A stretch of 64,000 bases of DNA from Streptomyces exfoliatus (GCF_000725545.1 NZ_JNZP01000013.1:186001-250000), one strand, 5' to 3'. Positions 9,597 through 18,026 are shown, numbered from the stretch's first letter. Notes: generated by a model not told the origin, from the letters alone. Made by a program: numbers and translations.

Positions 9597-10268
9597 CTAG
9601 AGGCTGCGGGCCGTGATGTCGCCGTACGACGTGGTGGCCCGGATGCTCAGCTCCGCCGCCGCGCCCCCGGTGTTGGCGAGCGCGTTGTGGATCCGGCCGT
9701 AGGCGGTGCCGGCGTCGAGCGTCGCGGAGACGCCGGGGGCGGCGTCGACGGAGATCGCGCCGGACTCGGTGCGCAGGACGACCGTGCCGCGGGTGGCCGC
9801 CGCGACGCGGAGGTCGCCCTGCTGGGTGCTGATCTCCGCGGGGCCGCCGAGGCGGCCGACCGTGATGTCGCCGGAGAGGAGGGCGAGGCGGGCGTTCGCG
9901 GTCTCGTCGAGCGTGACCGTGCCCTGCGCGCCCTCGAAGGTGACGTCGCCGAGCCGTCCGGTGCCGCGGAGTTCGCCGGCGGCCGTCTTCGCCTCGACGC
10001 GGGAGCCGGCCGGGAGCTGGACGGTCACCTCGACGGACCCGGAGTCGCCCAGGATCCGGTTCTTCGCGGGGGCGGCCGCGATCCGCAGGACACCGTCTCC
10101 GTACTCGACCGTGATCTGCTCCGCGGCCTTCACGTCGGCGCCCTTGGCGGCGTTCGCGGGCCGGACGTCGACGGTGGTGTCGGTCCGGTCCGAGGCGGCG
10201 AGCCGGATGAGCCCGGCGGGGATGTCGAGGACGGTGACGATGGCGGCGGGGGTGGCGAACTTCTGCAT
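9597..10268 (-). CDS. DUF4097-family beta-repeat protein
   Basis: A 223-residue protein of alternating short beta strands (repeated patterns such as VTVQLPAGSRVEAKTAAGEL and GDITVGRLGGPAE), matching the DUF4097 single-stranded beta-helix family. No signal peptide or membrane segment is visible, so it is probably cytoplasmic. The ATG at 10268 has an AAGGAG ribosome site eight bases upstream. An upstream extension of the frame lacks one and runs through the promoter at 10327-10355. Family members in streptomycetes are often near small regulators; here only a palindrome-rich, unusually AT-rich region precedes it. The molecular role is unknown. Confidence 0.8.
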   Translation of the reverse strand: MQKFATPAAIVTVLDIPAGLIRLAASDRTDTTVDVRPANAAKGADVKAAEQITVEYGDGVLRIAAAPAKNRILGDSGSVEVTVQLPAGSRVEAKTAAGELRGTGRLGDVTFEGAQGTVTLDETANARLALLSGDITVGRLGGPAEISTQQGDLRVAAATRGTVVLRTESGAISVDAAPGVSATLDAGTAYGRIHNALANTGGAAAELSIRATTSYGDITARSL

Positions 10269-10326
10269 GATGAGCTCCTTCTTCGTCAGCGTGCGCTCTG
10301 TCGGCCCGCTGTTTCCGATGAGTGAA

Positions 10327-10355
10327 AAGCTACGTTGCGTTCGCTGATATGGCAA
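10327..10355 (-). promoter_or_regulatory. Vegetative-type promoter of the DUF4097 gene
   Basis: On the minus strand, TTGCCA (10350-10355) and TAGCTT (10327-10332) are separated by 17 bases, about 60 bp before the start codon. The -35 end lies inside a GTTGC/GCAAC inverted repeat, a possible operator. Confidence 0.55.
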
Positions 10356-10377
10356 CAGATTGCACGCCTCAAGTCCG

Positions 10378-10500
10378 CGTTGCTGCAGGTGGGTGCGGCA
10401 ATTTCATTGCAATGATTCTGCGGTCTAACGCAACGACTCCACTCCGGAGTGTTGCAATGAGCTGGAGGTGAAAGCTCCATCGGGGGCATGCGGAAACGAC
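10378..10500. other. Palindrome-rich, AT-enriched intergenic region
   Basis: No gene is visible. The stretch has the perfect palindrome CATTGCAATG near 10404-10413 and the 12-bp palindrome CACTCCGGAGTG at 10440-10451. It also contains several scattered GTTGC/GCAAC and TTGCAATGA elements. It lies upstream of the DUF4097 promoter and downstream of the lacI terminator, so it more likely serves the DUF4097 gene. The cognate regulator is not identifiable. Confidence 0.5.
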
Positions 10501-10502
10501 GA

Positions 10503-10533
10503 ACGCCGCCGCGAGCGCTGCTCGCGACGGCGT
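10503..10533 (-). terminator. Terminator of the LacI-family gene
   Basis: A 14-bp stem with one mismatch (ACGCCGCCGCGAGC / GCTCGCGACGGCGT) and a three-base loop, 16 bases downstream of the lacI-type stop codon on the minus strand. Confidence 0.7.
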
Positions 10534-10548
10534 CCGGAGGGCGAGTGC

Positions 10549-11595
10549 CTACCCGCGGGGTCGTCCCGTCGACCCCCGCACCACCAGCTCCGCCGGGACC
10601 GTCTCGGGGCCGCCCGCCGAAGGCTCCTCCGTGCCCATGGCCAGACGGCCCGCGCGGACGCCCGCCCCGTGCAGCGGGAGGCGTACCGTCGTCAGGGCCG
10701 GGACCGCGTCCACCGAGAACGGCAGGTCGTCGAAGCCCGCCACGGACACGTCGCCGGGGATGTCCAGGCCCCGGTCCCGCAGGGCCGCGCAGACGCCGAG
10801 GGCCACCGTGTCGTTGGCGGCGACGATCGCCGTGAGGTCCGGGTCGCGGGCGAGCAGTTCGGCCGTCGCCTCGTAGCCGGCCTGCCGGTCGTACGCGCCG
10901 CGGACCGTCGGCCCCTCCGGGACACCGGCCGCCGTGAGTGCCGCCCGGTGGCCTTCGAGCCGGTGCCGGGTCGTCGTGCGGTCGGCGGGCCCGGCCGCGT
11001 AGCCGATGCGCCGGTGGCCGAGTCCGAGCAGGTGCTCGGTGAGCTGCCGCGCGCCGGTCCGGTTGTCGAAGACGAGCGCCGCCGTGTTCGCGTCGCCGGG
11101 CACCGGCGGGCGTCCGCACAGCACGACCCGGGTCCCCGCCTCCGCCAGCCTGGCCAGCTTGGCCGCGGTGGCCGTCAGGTGCTCCGGGTCCTCCAGTGAG
11201 CCGCCCATGAGGATCACGGCCGCGGCCCGCTGCCGCTGGAGCAGGGTGAGGTAGGTCAGCTCGCGTGCGGGGGAGCCGCCGGTGTTGCAGACGACGGCGA
11301 GCTTCTCGCCCCCGCCGCGCCCGGCCGCGCCCTCGCCGATCGCGCCCTGCGCCGCGCTCGCCATGATCCCGAAGAAGGGGTCGGCGATGTCGTTGACGAG
11401 GACGCCGACCAGGTCGGACGTGGCGGCGGCGAGGGAGCTGGCGGGGCCGTTGAGGACGTAGTCCAGTTCGTCCACGGCACGCAGGACCCGTTCGCGGGTC
11501 GACGCCGCGACCGGGTAGTTGCCGTTGAGGACGCGGGAGACGGTGGCGGGGGAGACCCGCGCGCGGGCGGCCACGTCCGCCAGGGTGACGGTCAT
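10549..11595 (-). CDS. LacI-family transcriptional repressor
   Basis: A 348-residue LacI/GalR regulator. Residues 1-45 form the helix-turn-helix and hinge (TLADVAARARVSPATVSRVL, then a hinge-helix Ala/Ser segment). The rest is the periplasmic-binding-protein-like sugar-sensing domain, including VNDIADPFF and the C-terminal VAGFDDLPF and LTTVRLPLHG segments. The ATG at 11595 gives the normal family length; longer frames run into the divergent operon's promoter. It diverges from the oxidoreductase-DUF993-isomerase operon. The GAAAGCGCTTTC palindrome in front of that operon is a classic LacI-family operator, so this protein very probably represses the operon and is released by its substrate. Confidence 0.92.
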   Translation of the reverse strand: MTVTLADVAARARVSPATVSRVLNGNYPVAASTRERVLRAVDELDYVLNGPASSLAAATSDLVGVLVNDIADPFFGIMASAAQGAIGEGAAGRGGGEKLAVVCNTGGSPARELTYLTLLQRQRAAAVILMGGSLEDPEHLTATAAKLARLAEAGTRVVLCGRPPVPGDANTAALVFDNRTGARQLTEHLLGLGHRRIGYAAGPADRTTTRHRLEGHRAALTAAGVPEGPTVRGAYDRQAGYEATAELLARDPDLTAIVAANDTVALGVCAALRDRGLDIPGDVSVAGFDDLPFSVDAVPALTTVRLPLHGAGVRAGRLAMGTEEPSAGGPETVPAELVVRGSTGRPRG

Positions 11596-11619
11596 CGTGT
11601 GTGCGTACCTCCGGGGCCC

Positions 11620-11672
11620 TTGTCGACGGCGATGTCGGCAGGCTAGCGTCATCCTCGATGGAAAGCGCTTTC
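11620..11672 (+). promoter_or_regulatory. Promoter plus LacI-type operator of the 11.7-14.8 kb operon
   Basis: TTGTCG (11620-11625) and TAGCGT (11644-11649) are 18 bases apart. The perfect 12-bp palindrome GAAAGCGCTTTC (11661-11672) starts 11 bases downstream of the -10 box, covering the likely start of transcription. It matches the CG-centred operator consensus of LacI/GalR proteins. Confidence 0.8.
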
Positions 11673-11732
11673 TATCGCAGAGAGAAGGCACTTTCCGTCA
11701 GGAACGCGGAACACCGGGGAGAGGAACACTTC

Positions 11733-12884
11733 GTGACACGCAGGACAGTCCGCATCGCCATGAACGGCGTCACCGGACGCATGGGATACCGCCAGCACCT
11801 CGTCCGCTCGATCCTCGCCCTGCGCGAACAGGGCGGCCTCGACCTCGGCAACGGTGAGACCCTCTGGCCCGAGCCGGTGCTCGTCGGCCGCCGCGAGCCC
11901 GCCCTGCGCGCGCTCGCCGAGCGCCACGGACTCACCGAGTGGTCGACCGACCTCGACGCCGTCCTCGCCGACGACAGCATCGACATCTACTTCGACGCCC
12001 AGGTCACCTCCGCCCGCGTCGAAGCGCTCACCAAGGCCATCGACGCCGGAAAGCACATCTACACCGAGAAGCCGACGGCGGCCGACCTGGCCGGCGCCCT
12101 GGACCTCGCCAGGCGCGCCACCGAGAAGGGCATCAGGCACGGCGTCGTCCAGGACAAGCTGTTCCTGCCGGGCCTGCTCAAGCTGAAGCGCCTCATCGAC
12201 GGCGGCTTCTTCGGCGAGATCCTCTCCGTACGCGGAGAGTTCGGCTACTGGGTCTTCGAGGGCGACTGGCAGGACGCCCAGCGCCCCAGCTGGAACTACC
12301 GCTCGGAGGACGGCGGCGGCATCGTCGTCGACATGTTCCCGCACTGGGAGTACGTGCTCCACGAGCTGTTCGGCCGGGTCACCAGCGTCAGCGCGCACGT
12401 CGCCACGCACATCCCGCGCCGCTGGGACGAGCAGGGCAAGCCCTACGAGGCCACCGCCGACGACGCCGCGTACGGCATCTTCGAGCTGGAGGGCGGCGCC
12501 GTCGCCCAGATCAACTCCTCCTGGACGGTCCGCGTCAACCGCGACGAACTCGTCGAGTTCCAGGTCGACGGCACCCACGGCTCCGCCGTCGCCGGACTCC
12601 GCGGCTGCCGCGTCCAGCACCGCTCGGCCACGCCGAAGCCCGTCTGGAACCCCGACATCCCCGTCACCGAGTCCTTCCGCGACCAGTGGCAGGAGATCCC
12701 CGACAACGCCGAGTTCGACAACGGCTTCAAGGCCCAGTGGGAGCTGTTCCTGCGGCACGTCGTCCTCGGCGAGCCGTACCACTGGGACCTGCTCGCCGGC
12801 GCCCGCGGTGTCCAGCTCGCCGAGCTGGGCCTGAAGTCCGCCGCCGAGGGCCGTCGCCTCGACGTCCCGGAGGTCGGCCTGTGA
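11733..12884 (+). CDS. Gfo/Idh/MocA-family NAD(P)-dependent oxidoreductase
   Basis: A 383-residue dehydrogenase of the Gfo/Idh/MocA family, which oxidises or epimerises sugars and cyclitols. The N-terminal Rossmann fold holds the glycine-rich nucleotide loop (MNGVTGRMG, residues 10-18). The EKP motif (IYTEKPTA, near 110) supplies the family's usual catalytic Lys, and the C-terminal alpha/beta domain contains the MFPHWEYVLHEL segment. The GTG start at 11733 follows GGGGAGAGG; upstream in-frame codons lie within the operator. Its stop overlaps the DUF993 start by four bases, so the genes are translationally coupled. It is probably the first step in a LacI-controlled pathway for an unidentified sugar or polyol. 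Confidence 0.9.
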   Translation: MTRRTVRIAMNGVTGRMGYRQHLVRSILALREQGGLDLGNGETLWPEPVLVGRREPALRALAERHGLTEWSTDLDAVLADDSIDIYFDAQVTSARVEALTKAIDAGKHIYTEKPTAADLAGALDLARRATEKGIRHGVVQDKLFLPGLLKLKRLIDGGFFGEILSVRGEFGYWVFEGDWQDAQRPSWNYRSEDGGGIVVDMFPHWEYVLHELFGRVTSVSAHVATHIPRRWDEQGKPYEATADDAAYGIFELEGGAVAQINSSWTVRVNRDELVEFQVDGTHGSAVAGLRGCRVQHRSATPKPVWNPDIPVTESFRDQWQEIPDNAEFDNGFKAQWELFLRHVVLGEPYHWDLLAGARGVQLAELGLKSAAEGRRLDVPEVGL

Positions 12885-14032
12885 TCCGCCTGCCAGGACC
12901 CGACGGCGGCGTACGGGAGTACCACCCCCGCGCCGAGCCCCTCGCGCTCACCACGTCCGGCGCCCTGACCTCCCGTACGGTCTTCTCCGCCGCCCACGTC
13001 GTCGCCGACCCGTACGCCGACACCAGCCCCGACTCGCCCGCCGCCGTCGACTGGGACGCCACCCTCGCCTTCCGCCGCCACCTCTGGTCCCAGGGCCTCG
13101 GGGTCGCCGAGGCCATGGACACCGCCCAGCGCGGCATGGGCCTCGACTGGAACGGCGCCGCCGAGCTGATCCGCCGCAGCGCGGCGGAGGCGCGGAGCGT
13201 GGGCGGCCTGATCGCCTGCGGCGTCGGCACCGACCAGCTCGCGGGACCCGCCGGCCTGGCCGAGGTCCGCAAGGCGTACGAGGAGCAGCTCGCCCTCGTC
13301 GAGGAGACCGGCTCCCAGGCCATCCTGATGGCCTCCCGCGCGCTCGCCGCCGCCGCTTCCGGACCCGAGGACTACCTCGACCTGTACGGGCACCTCCTCC
13401 GCCAGGCGGGCGAACCGGTGATCCTGCACTGGCTGGGCCCGATGTTCGACCCGGCACTGGAGGGCTACTGGGGCTCCGCCGACCTCGACGCCGCCACCGA
13501 GACCTTCCTCGACGTGATCAAGGCCCACCCCGACAAGGTCGACGGCATCAAGGTCTCCCTCCTCGACGCCCGGCGCGAGGTCGAACTCCGCCGCCGCCTC
13601 CCGGAGGGCGTCCGCTGCTACACGGGCGACGACTTCCACTACCCGGAGCTGATCGCCGGCGACGAACAGGGCTTCAGCCACGCCCTGCTCGGCATCTTCG
13701 ACCCGCTGGCCCCACTGGCGGCGGACGCCGTCAGGACCCTGGACACGGGTGACGTCGAGGGCTTCCGGGCGACCCTCGACCCGACGGTCGCCCTCTCCCG
13801 GCACCTCTTCCAGACGCCGACCCGCTTCTACAAGACGGGCGTCGTCCTCCTCGCCTGGCTCGCCGGCCACCAGGACCACTTCACGATGGTCGGCGGCCTG
13901 CAGTCCGCCCGTTCGCTGCCGCACCTGGCGCGCGCGTACGAACTCGCCGACGGGCTGGGCCTCTTCCCCGACCCGGCGCTCGCCGAGGCCCGGATGCGAT
14001 CCCTCCTCACGGTGCACGGAGTGCCGCAGTGA
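12881..14032 (+). CDS. DUF993 family, dihydrodipicolinate-synthase-like aldolase
   Basis: A 383-residue DUF993 protein, distantly related to the class I aldolase / dihydrodipicolinate synthase superfamily. Lys224 in VDGIKVSLLD sits where the Schiff-base Lys occurs in that superfamily, and YTGDDFHYPELIAGDEQG resembles the downstream active-site strand. It should cleave or form a carbon-carbon bond in a keto-sugar intermediate. The GTG at 12881 overlaps the previous stop (GTGA), and its own stop overlaps the next GTG in the same way. Function is inferred from fold and context only; I know of no firmly established reaction for DUF993. Confidence 0.82.
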   Translation: MIRLPGPDGGVREYHPRAEPLALTTSGALTSRTVFSAAHVVADPYADTSPDSPAAVDWDATLAFRRHLWSQGLGVAEAMDTAQRGMGLDWNGAAELIRRSAAEARSVGGLIACGVGTDQLAGPAGLAEVRKAYEEQLALVEETGSQAILMASRALAAAASGPEDYLDLYGHLLRQAGEPVILHWLGPMFDPALEGYWGSADLDAATETFLDVIKAHPDKVDGIKVSLLDARREVELRRRLPEGVRCYTGDDFHYPELIAGDEQGFSHALLGIFDPLAPLAADAVRTLDTGDVEGFRATLDPTVALSRHLFQTPTRFYKTGVVLLAWLAGHQDHFTMVGGLQSARSLPHLARAYELADGLGLFPDPALAEARMRSLLTVHGVPQ

Positions 14033-14832
14033 ACCTCGACCGCTTCAGCATCAACCAGATGACGGTGAAACAGCTCGCCCTGCCCGAACTGGTCGAGCAC
14101 TGTCTCCGACTGGGAGTCCCGGGCATCGGCCTGTGGCGCGCACCGGTCCAGGAGTACGGGGTCGAGGCGGCGGCCGCGCTGGTCCGCGACGCGGGCCTCA
14201 CCGTCACCACCCTCTGCCGGGGCGGGTTCTTCACCTCGGACGGGTGGGAGGCGGACAACCGCGCGGCGATCGACGAGGCCGTGACGCTCGGCACCGACAC
14301 CCTCGTCCTGGTCTCCGGCGGCCTCAGCCCCGCCTGCCCGGACCTGCCGTCGGCCAGGGCCCGCATCGCCGAGGCGATCGGCGCGCTCGCCCCGTACGCG
14401 GGGGAGCGGGGTGTCCGGCTCGCCATCGAGCCGCTGCACCCGATGTACGCCTCCGACCGGTGTGCGGTCTCCACCCTGGACCAGGCCCTGGAGATCGCGG
14501 AGCGGTTCCCCGCCGAGCAGGTGGGCGTCACCGTCGACACGTACCACCTGTGGTGGGACGACCGCGCCCCGGCGGCGGTGGAACGCGCGGGCGCGGAGGG
14601 CCGGATCCACACCTTCCAGCTCGCCGACTGGACCACCCCGCTGCCGGCCGGTGTCCTCAACGGCCGGGGGCAGTTGGGCGAGGGCTGCATCGACCTCCGA
14701 GCCTGGGCGGACCTGGTCGAGAAGGCCGGCTACACGGGCCCGGTCGAGGTGGAGCTCTTCAACGACGACCTGTGGGCCCGGGACGGCGTGAAGGTCCTGG
14801 AGGAGACGCTGGACCGGTTCCTGGCGGTCTGA
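14029..14832 (+). CDS. TIM-barrel sugar isomerase/epimerase (AP endonuclease 2 family)
   Basis: A 267-residue xylose-isomerase-like TIM barrel of the sugar phosphate isomerase/epimerase class. Expected metal ligands appear as Glu in RLAIEPLHPM, Asp and His in VGVTVDTYHLWWD, and Glu in VEVELFND near the C-terminus. It is the last gene of the LacI-controlled operon, with its GTG overlapping the DUF993 stop. With the oxidoreductase and DUF993 protein it would make an oxidise, isomerise and cleave route for a carbohydrate. No transporter or kinase accompanies the operon in this window. The exact substrate is unknown. Confidence 0.85.
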   Translation: MNLDRFSINQMTVKQLALPELVEHCLRLGVPGIGLWRAPVQEYGVEAAAALVRDAGLTVTTLCRGGFFTSDGWEADNRAAIDEAVTLGTDTLVLVSGGLSPACPDLPSARARIAEAIGALAPYAGERGVRLAIEPLHPMYASDRCAVSTLDQALEIAERFPAEQVGVTVDTYHLWWDDRAPAAVERAGAEGRIHTFQLADWTTPLPAGVLNGRGQLGEGCIDLRAWADLVEKAGYTGPVEVELFNDDLWARDGVKVLEETLDRFLAV

Positions 14833-14879
14833 CCGGCTCCATCGAGCTGCCCGGCCCCGGTGCGGAGGGGCCGAGGCGA

Positions 14880-14909
14880 GGCCGCCCGGCCGTGCGGGGC
14901 CGGGCGGCC
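14880..14909. terminator. Bidirectional hairpin terminator
   Basis: Perfect 12-bp inverted repeat GGCCGCCCGGCC / GGCCGGGCGGCC with a six-base loop, between the isomerase gene and the convergent PIN toxin gene. Confidence 0.8.
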
Positions 14910-14946
14910 GTGTGCGTACGGCGCCCGGCGCGCTGCCTGTGCGCGG

Positions 14947-15363
14947 TCACCCGCCCAGGTGCCGGACGTCGTGCTGCTCGACCTCCTTGAGGACGCGGGC
15001 CACCGTGACGAAGTCGTTGTCCCGGTGCAGGATGGTCAACCCGTGGTGGACCGCCGCGGCGCAGAGAAGGAGATCGACGACGCCCGCCGCACGGTGCTGA
15101 CCCTTCTGCGTCAGCTTGTACTGGGCGGTTTCCACCCGTCGCCGTGCGTCCTTGGGGACAAGCACGGTTCCGATCGTGGCGGAGAGGGTCTCGCCGATCT
15201 CGTCGCGGTCGTCCGGGCCGGCGGCGGTGAAAAGAATTTCCGCCCTGGTGGCCTCGCACGTGCCGATAGCGCCCGTTTCGATCTCGGCGTCCCAACGGCG
15301 GTGCGCGGCGGGATCGATGCCGAGGTGAACGTACGCACTGGTGTCGATGAGGTACGTGATCAC
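14947..15363 (-). CDS. PIN-domain toxin, VapC type
   Basis: A 138-residue PIN-domain protein, probably a metal-dependent RNase toxin. The acidic active-site set is complete: Asp7 in YLIDTSAY, Glu42 in RAEILF, Asp97 in GVVDLLL, and Asp115/Asp117 in HRDNDF. Its GTG start at 15363 overlaps the antitoxin stop by four bases (GTGA), the usual tight coupling of such pairs. The gene is bracketed by the shared terminator at 14880. The target RNA cannot be predicted. Confidence 0.88.
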   Translation of the reverse strand: MITYLIDTSAYVHLGIDPAAHRRWDAEIETGAIGTCEATRAEILFTAAGPDDRDEIGETLSATIGTVLVPKDARRRVETAQYKLTQKGQHRAAGVVDLLLCAAAVHHGLTILHRDNDFVTVARVLKEVEQHDVRHLGG

Positions 15364-15596
15364 TCGGCGTCCTCGCCGTGCTGGGCGGCCTTGCGGGCTT
15401 CCCATGCTCGGCGTGTGGGCTCCAGTTCACCTCGTGCGCCCCGCTCCGCGAGGCGCTGGTACGCGGCCCTGCGGCGATGGCGCCTTACGACGTCTTCGAG
15501 CGCCGTGTTGATCGTGTCCTTCTTCGTGGGCGTACCAAGAAGCTTCGCGGCCTCGGCGAGTACGTCGTCGTCCGCATCCACGTTGGTCACACCCAT
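15360..15596 (-). CDS. VapB-type antitoxin
   Basis: A 78-residue antitoxin with an N-terminal VapB-like DNA-binding stretch (GVTNVDADDDVLAEAAKLLG, then TINTALEDVVRRH) and a charged, flexible C-terminal tail that should wrap around the PIN toxin. The ATG at 15596 has a GGAGGG ribosome site; the frame remains open upstream only as non-coding sequence. A perfect 10-bp inverted repeat 23 bases upstream is the likely autoregulatory operator. It diverges from recD2. Confidence 0.85.
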   Translation of the reverse strand: MGVTNVDADDDVLAEAAKLLGTPTKKDTINTALEDVVRRHRRRAAYQRLAERGARGELEPTRRAWEARKAAQHGEDAE

Positions 15597-15618
15597 GATC
15601 ACCCTCCAAGCGCACCAT

Positions 15619-15644
15619 GTGGGAAGAGCGCCCACTCTTCCCAC
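15619..15644. promoter_or_regulatory. Inverted-repeat operator of the toxin-antitoxin pair
   Basis: GTGGGAAGAG (15619-15628) and its exact complement CTCTTCCCAC (15635-15644) are separated by six bases. It sits just upstream of the antitoxin ribosome site, where VapBC complexes normally bind to repress their own operon. Confidence 0.7.
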
Positions 15645-15728
15645 GTCGTAGCTCAGGGCCGGTCCCCCGGAGCGGGAGTTGTCCACAGTCCCGCACCCCT
15701 TGTCGGTGGGTTTCGCTACGGTCGGCGC

Positions 15729-17954
15729 ATGTCCAACGAGGGTCGTGGTCCGGCAGTGCTCGAAGGGGTCCTGGAGCGGATCACCTACGCCAACGAAGAG
15801 AGCGGGTACACGGTCGCCCGGGTCGACACCGGCCGCGGCGCCGGCGACCTGCTCACGGTCGTCGGCGCGCTGCTGGGGGCGCAGCCCGGGGAGTCGTTGC
15901 GGATGGAGGGTCGCTGGGGCTCGCACCCGCAGTACGGCAAGCAGTTCACCGTGGACAACTACACGACCGTGCTGCCCGCCACGATCCAGGGCATCCGCCG
16001 CTACCTCGGCTCCGGTCTCGTCAAGGGCATCGGCCCCGTCTTCGCCGACCGCATCACCCAGCACTTCGGGCTCGACACCCTCGACATCCTCGAAGACGCT
16101 CCCGCGCGCCTGATCGAGGTCCCGGGTCTCGGCCCCAAGCGCACCAAGAACATCACCGCGGCCTGGGAGGAGCAGAAGGCGATCAAGGAGGTGATGGTCT
16201 TCCTGCAGGGCGTCGGCGTCTCCACCTCCATCGCGGTCCGGATCTACAAGAAGTACGGGGACGCCTCGATCTCCGTCGTGAAGAACCAGCCCTACCGGCT
16301 CGCCGCCGACGTCTGGGGCATCGGCTTTCTCACCGCCGACAAGATCGCGCAGTCCGTGGGCATCCCGCACGACAGCCCGGACCGGGTGAAGGCCGGCCTG
16401 CAGTACGCGCTGTCGCAGTCGAGCGACCAGGGGCACTGCTTCCTCCCCGAGGAGCGGTTGATCGCCGACGCCGTCAAACTCCTCCAGGTCGACACGGGGC
16501 TCGTCATCGAGTGCCTCGCCGAGCTGGCCGAGGACCCCGAGGGGGTCGTACGGGAAGTGGTGCCGGGCCCCGAGGGGACGCCCGTCACCGCCGTGTACCT
16601 GATCCCCTTCCACCGGGCCGAGCTGTCGCTCGCCGGGCAGCTGCGGCGGCTGCTCGGCACCGAGGAGGACCGGATGCCGGCCTTCCGGGACGTGGCCTGG
16701 GACAAGGCCCTCGCCTGGCTCGCGGACCGCACGGGGGCCTCGCTCGCGCCCGAGCAGGAGGAGGCCGTACGGCTCGCCCTCACCCGCAAGGTCGCCGTGC
16801 TCACCGGCGGACCCGGCTGCGGCAAGTCGTTCACGGTGCGGTCCATCGTGGAGCTGGCCCGCGCCAAGAAGGCCAAGGTCGTCCTCGCGGCCCCCACCGG
16901 CCGGGCCGCCAAGCGGCTCGCCGAGCTGACCGGCACCGAGGCCTCCACCGTGCACCGGCTCCTGGAGCTCAAGCCGGGCGGTGACGCGGCCTACGACCGC
17001 GACCGGCCCCTCGACGCCGACCTGATCGTGGTCGACGAGGCCTCGATGCTCGACCTGCTCCTGGCGAACAAGCTGGTCAAGGCGGTGGCGCCGGGCGCCC
17101 ATCTGCTGCTCGTGGGCGATGTGGACCAGCTTCCCTCGGTCGGCGCGGGCGAGGTCCTCGGCGATCTGCTCGCCCCGGGAAGCCCCGTACCGGCGGTCCG
17201 GCTGACCCGTATCTTCCGGCAGGCCCAGGAGTCCGGAGTCGTCACCAACGCGCACCGGATCAACGCGGGCGTGCCGCCCAGGACCGAGGGGCTGCCGGAC
17301 TTCTTCCTCTTCGTGGAGGAGGAGACCGAGGACGCCGCCCGGGTCGCCGTGGACGTCGCGGCCCGCCGGATTCCGGCCAAGTTCGGGCTCGACCCGCGCC
17401 GGGACGTCCAGGTCCTCGCACCGATGCACCGGGGCCCGGCGGGCGCGGGCTCGCTCAACGGACTGCTGCAGCAGGCGATCACCCCGGCCCGCCCGGACCT
17501 GCCCGAGAAGCGGTTCGGCGGCCGGGTCTTCCGCGTGGGTGACAAAGTCACCCAGATCAGAAACAACTACGACAAGGGAGCCAACGGGGTCTTCAACGGC
17601 ACGGTCGGTGTCGTCACCGCGCTCGACGCCGTCGAACAGCGGCTGACCGTGCGGACGGACGAGGACGAGGAGGTGCCGTACGACTTCGACGAGCTGGACG
17701 AACTCGCCCACGCCTACGCGGTCACCATCCACCGTTCGCAGGGCAGCGAGTATCCGGCCGTGGTGATCCCGGTCACCATGAGCGCGTGGATGATGCTCCA
17801 GCGGAACCTGCTCTACACGGCGGTGACCCGGGCCCGGAAGCTGGTCGTCCTGGTCGGCTCCCGCCGGGCCATCGCCCAGGCGGTCCGAACCGTGTCCGCG
17901 GGCCGACGCTTTACCGCACTCGCGTTTCGGCTCACAGGTCGCACCCTCGTGTGA
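15729..17954 (+). CDS. recD2: RecD2-type ATP-dependent DNA helicase
   Basis: A 741-residue SF1B 5'-3' DNA helicase of the RecD2 class, which is found in bacteria with or without RecBCD. The N-terminal region has an OB-like part (LEGVLERITYANEESGYTV) and tandem helix-hairpin-helix motifs (EVPGLGPKRTKNI). The motor has Walker A GGPGCGKS at 360-367, Walker B LIVVDEASMLD near 432-442, motif III GDVDQLPSVGAGEVL and C-terminal motif VI (YAVTIHRSQGSEYPAV). The ATG at 15729 gives the family's normal length. The gene lies between the divergent toxin-antitoxin pair and citrate synthase. A role in DNA repair is expected. Confidence 0.93.
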   Translation: MSNEGRGPAVLEGVLERITYANEESGYTVARVDTGRGAGDLLTVVGALLGAQPGESLRMEGRWGSHPQYGKQFTVDNYTTVLPATIQGIRRYLGSGLVKGIGPVFADRITQHFGLDTLDILEDAPARLIEVPGLGPKRTKNITAAWEEQKAIKEVMVFLQGVGVSTSIAVRIYKKYGDASISVVKNQPYRLAADVWGIGFLTADKIAQSVGIPHDSPDRVKAGLQYALSQSSDQGHCFLPEERLIADAVKLLQVDTGLVIECLAELAEDPEGVVREVVPGPEGTPVTAVYLIPFHRAELSLAGQLRRLLGTEEDRMPAFRDVAWDKALAWLADRTGASLAPEQEEAVRLALTRKVAVLTGGPGCGKSFTVRSIVELARAKKAKVVLAAPTGRAAKRLAELTGTEASTVHRLLELKPGGDAAYDRDRPLDADLIVVDEASMLDLLLANKLVKAVAPGAHLLLVGDVDQLPSVGAGEVLGDLLAPGSPVPAVRLTRIFRQAQESGVVTNAHRINAGVPPRTEGLPDFFLFVEEETEDAARVAVDVAARRIPAKFGLDPRRDVQVLAPMHRGPAGAGSLNGLLQQAITPARPDLPEKRFGGRVFRVGDKVTQIRNNYDKGANGVFNGTVGVVTALDAVEQRLTVRTDEDEEVPYDFDELDELAHAYAVTIHRSQGSEYPAVVIPVTMSAWMMLQRNLLYTAVTRARKLVVLVGSRRAIAQAVRTVSAGRRFTALAFRLTGRTLV

Positions 17955-18007
17955 AAGATCACGGAGGACTACCGGAACCGGGGCGAAGGGGGCAGGATAT
18001 GAAGGTT

Positions 18008-18026
18008 GGCGGCACTGAGTGCCGCC
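18008..18026. terminator. Hairpin between recD2 and citrate synthase
   Basis: A 9-bp perfect stem GGCGGCACT / AGTGCCGCC around a single central base. It could end recD2 transcription or form structure in the citrate synthase leader; the sequence alone does not decide. Confidence 0.45.
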
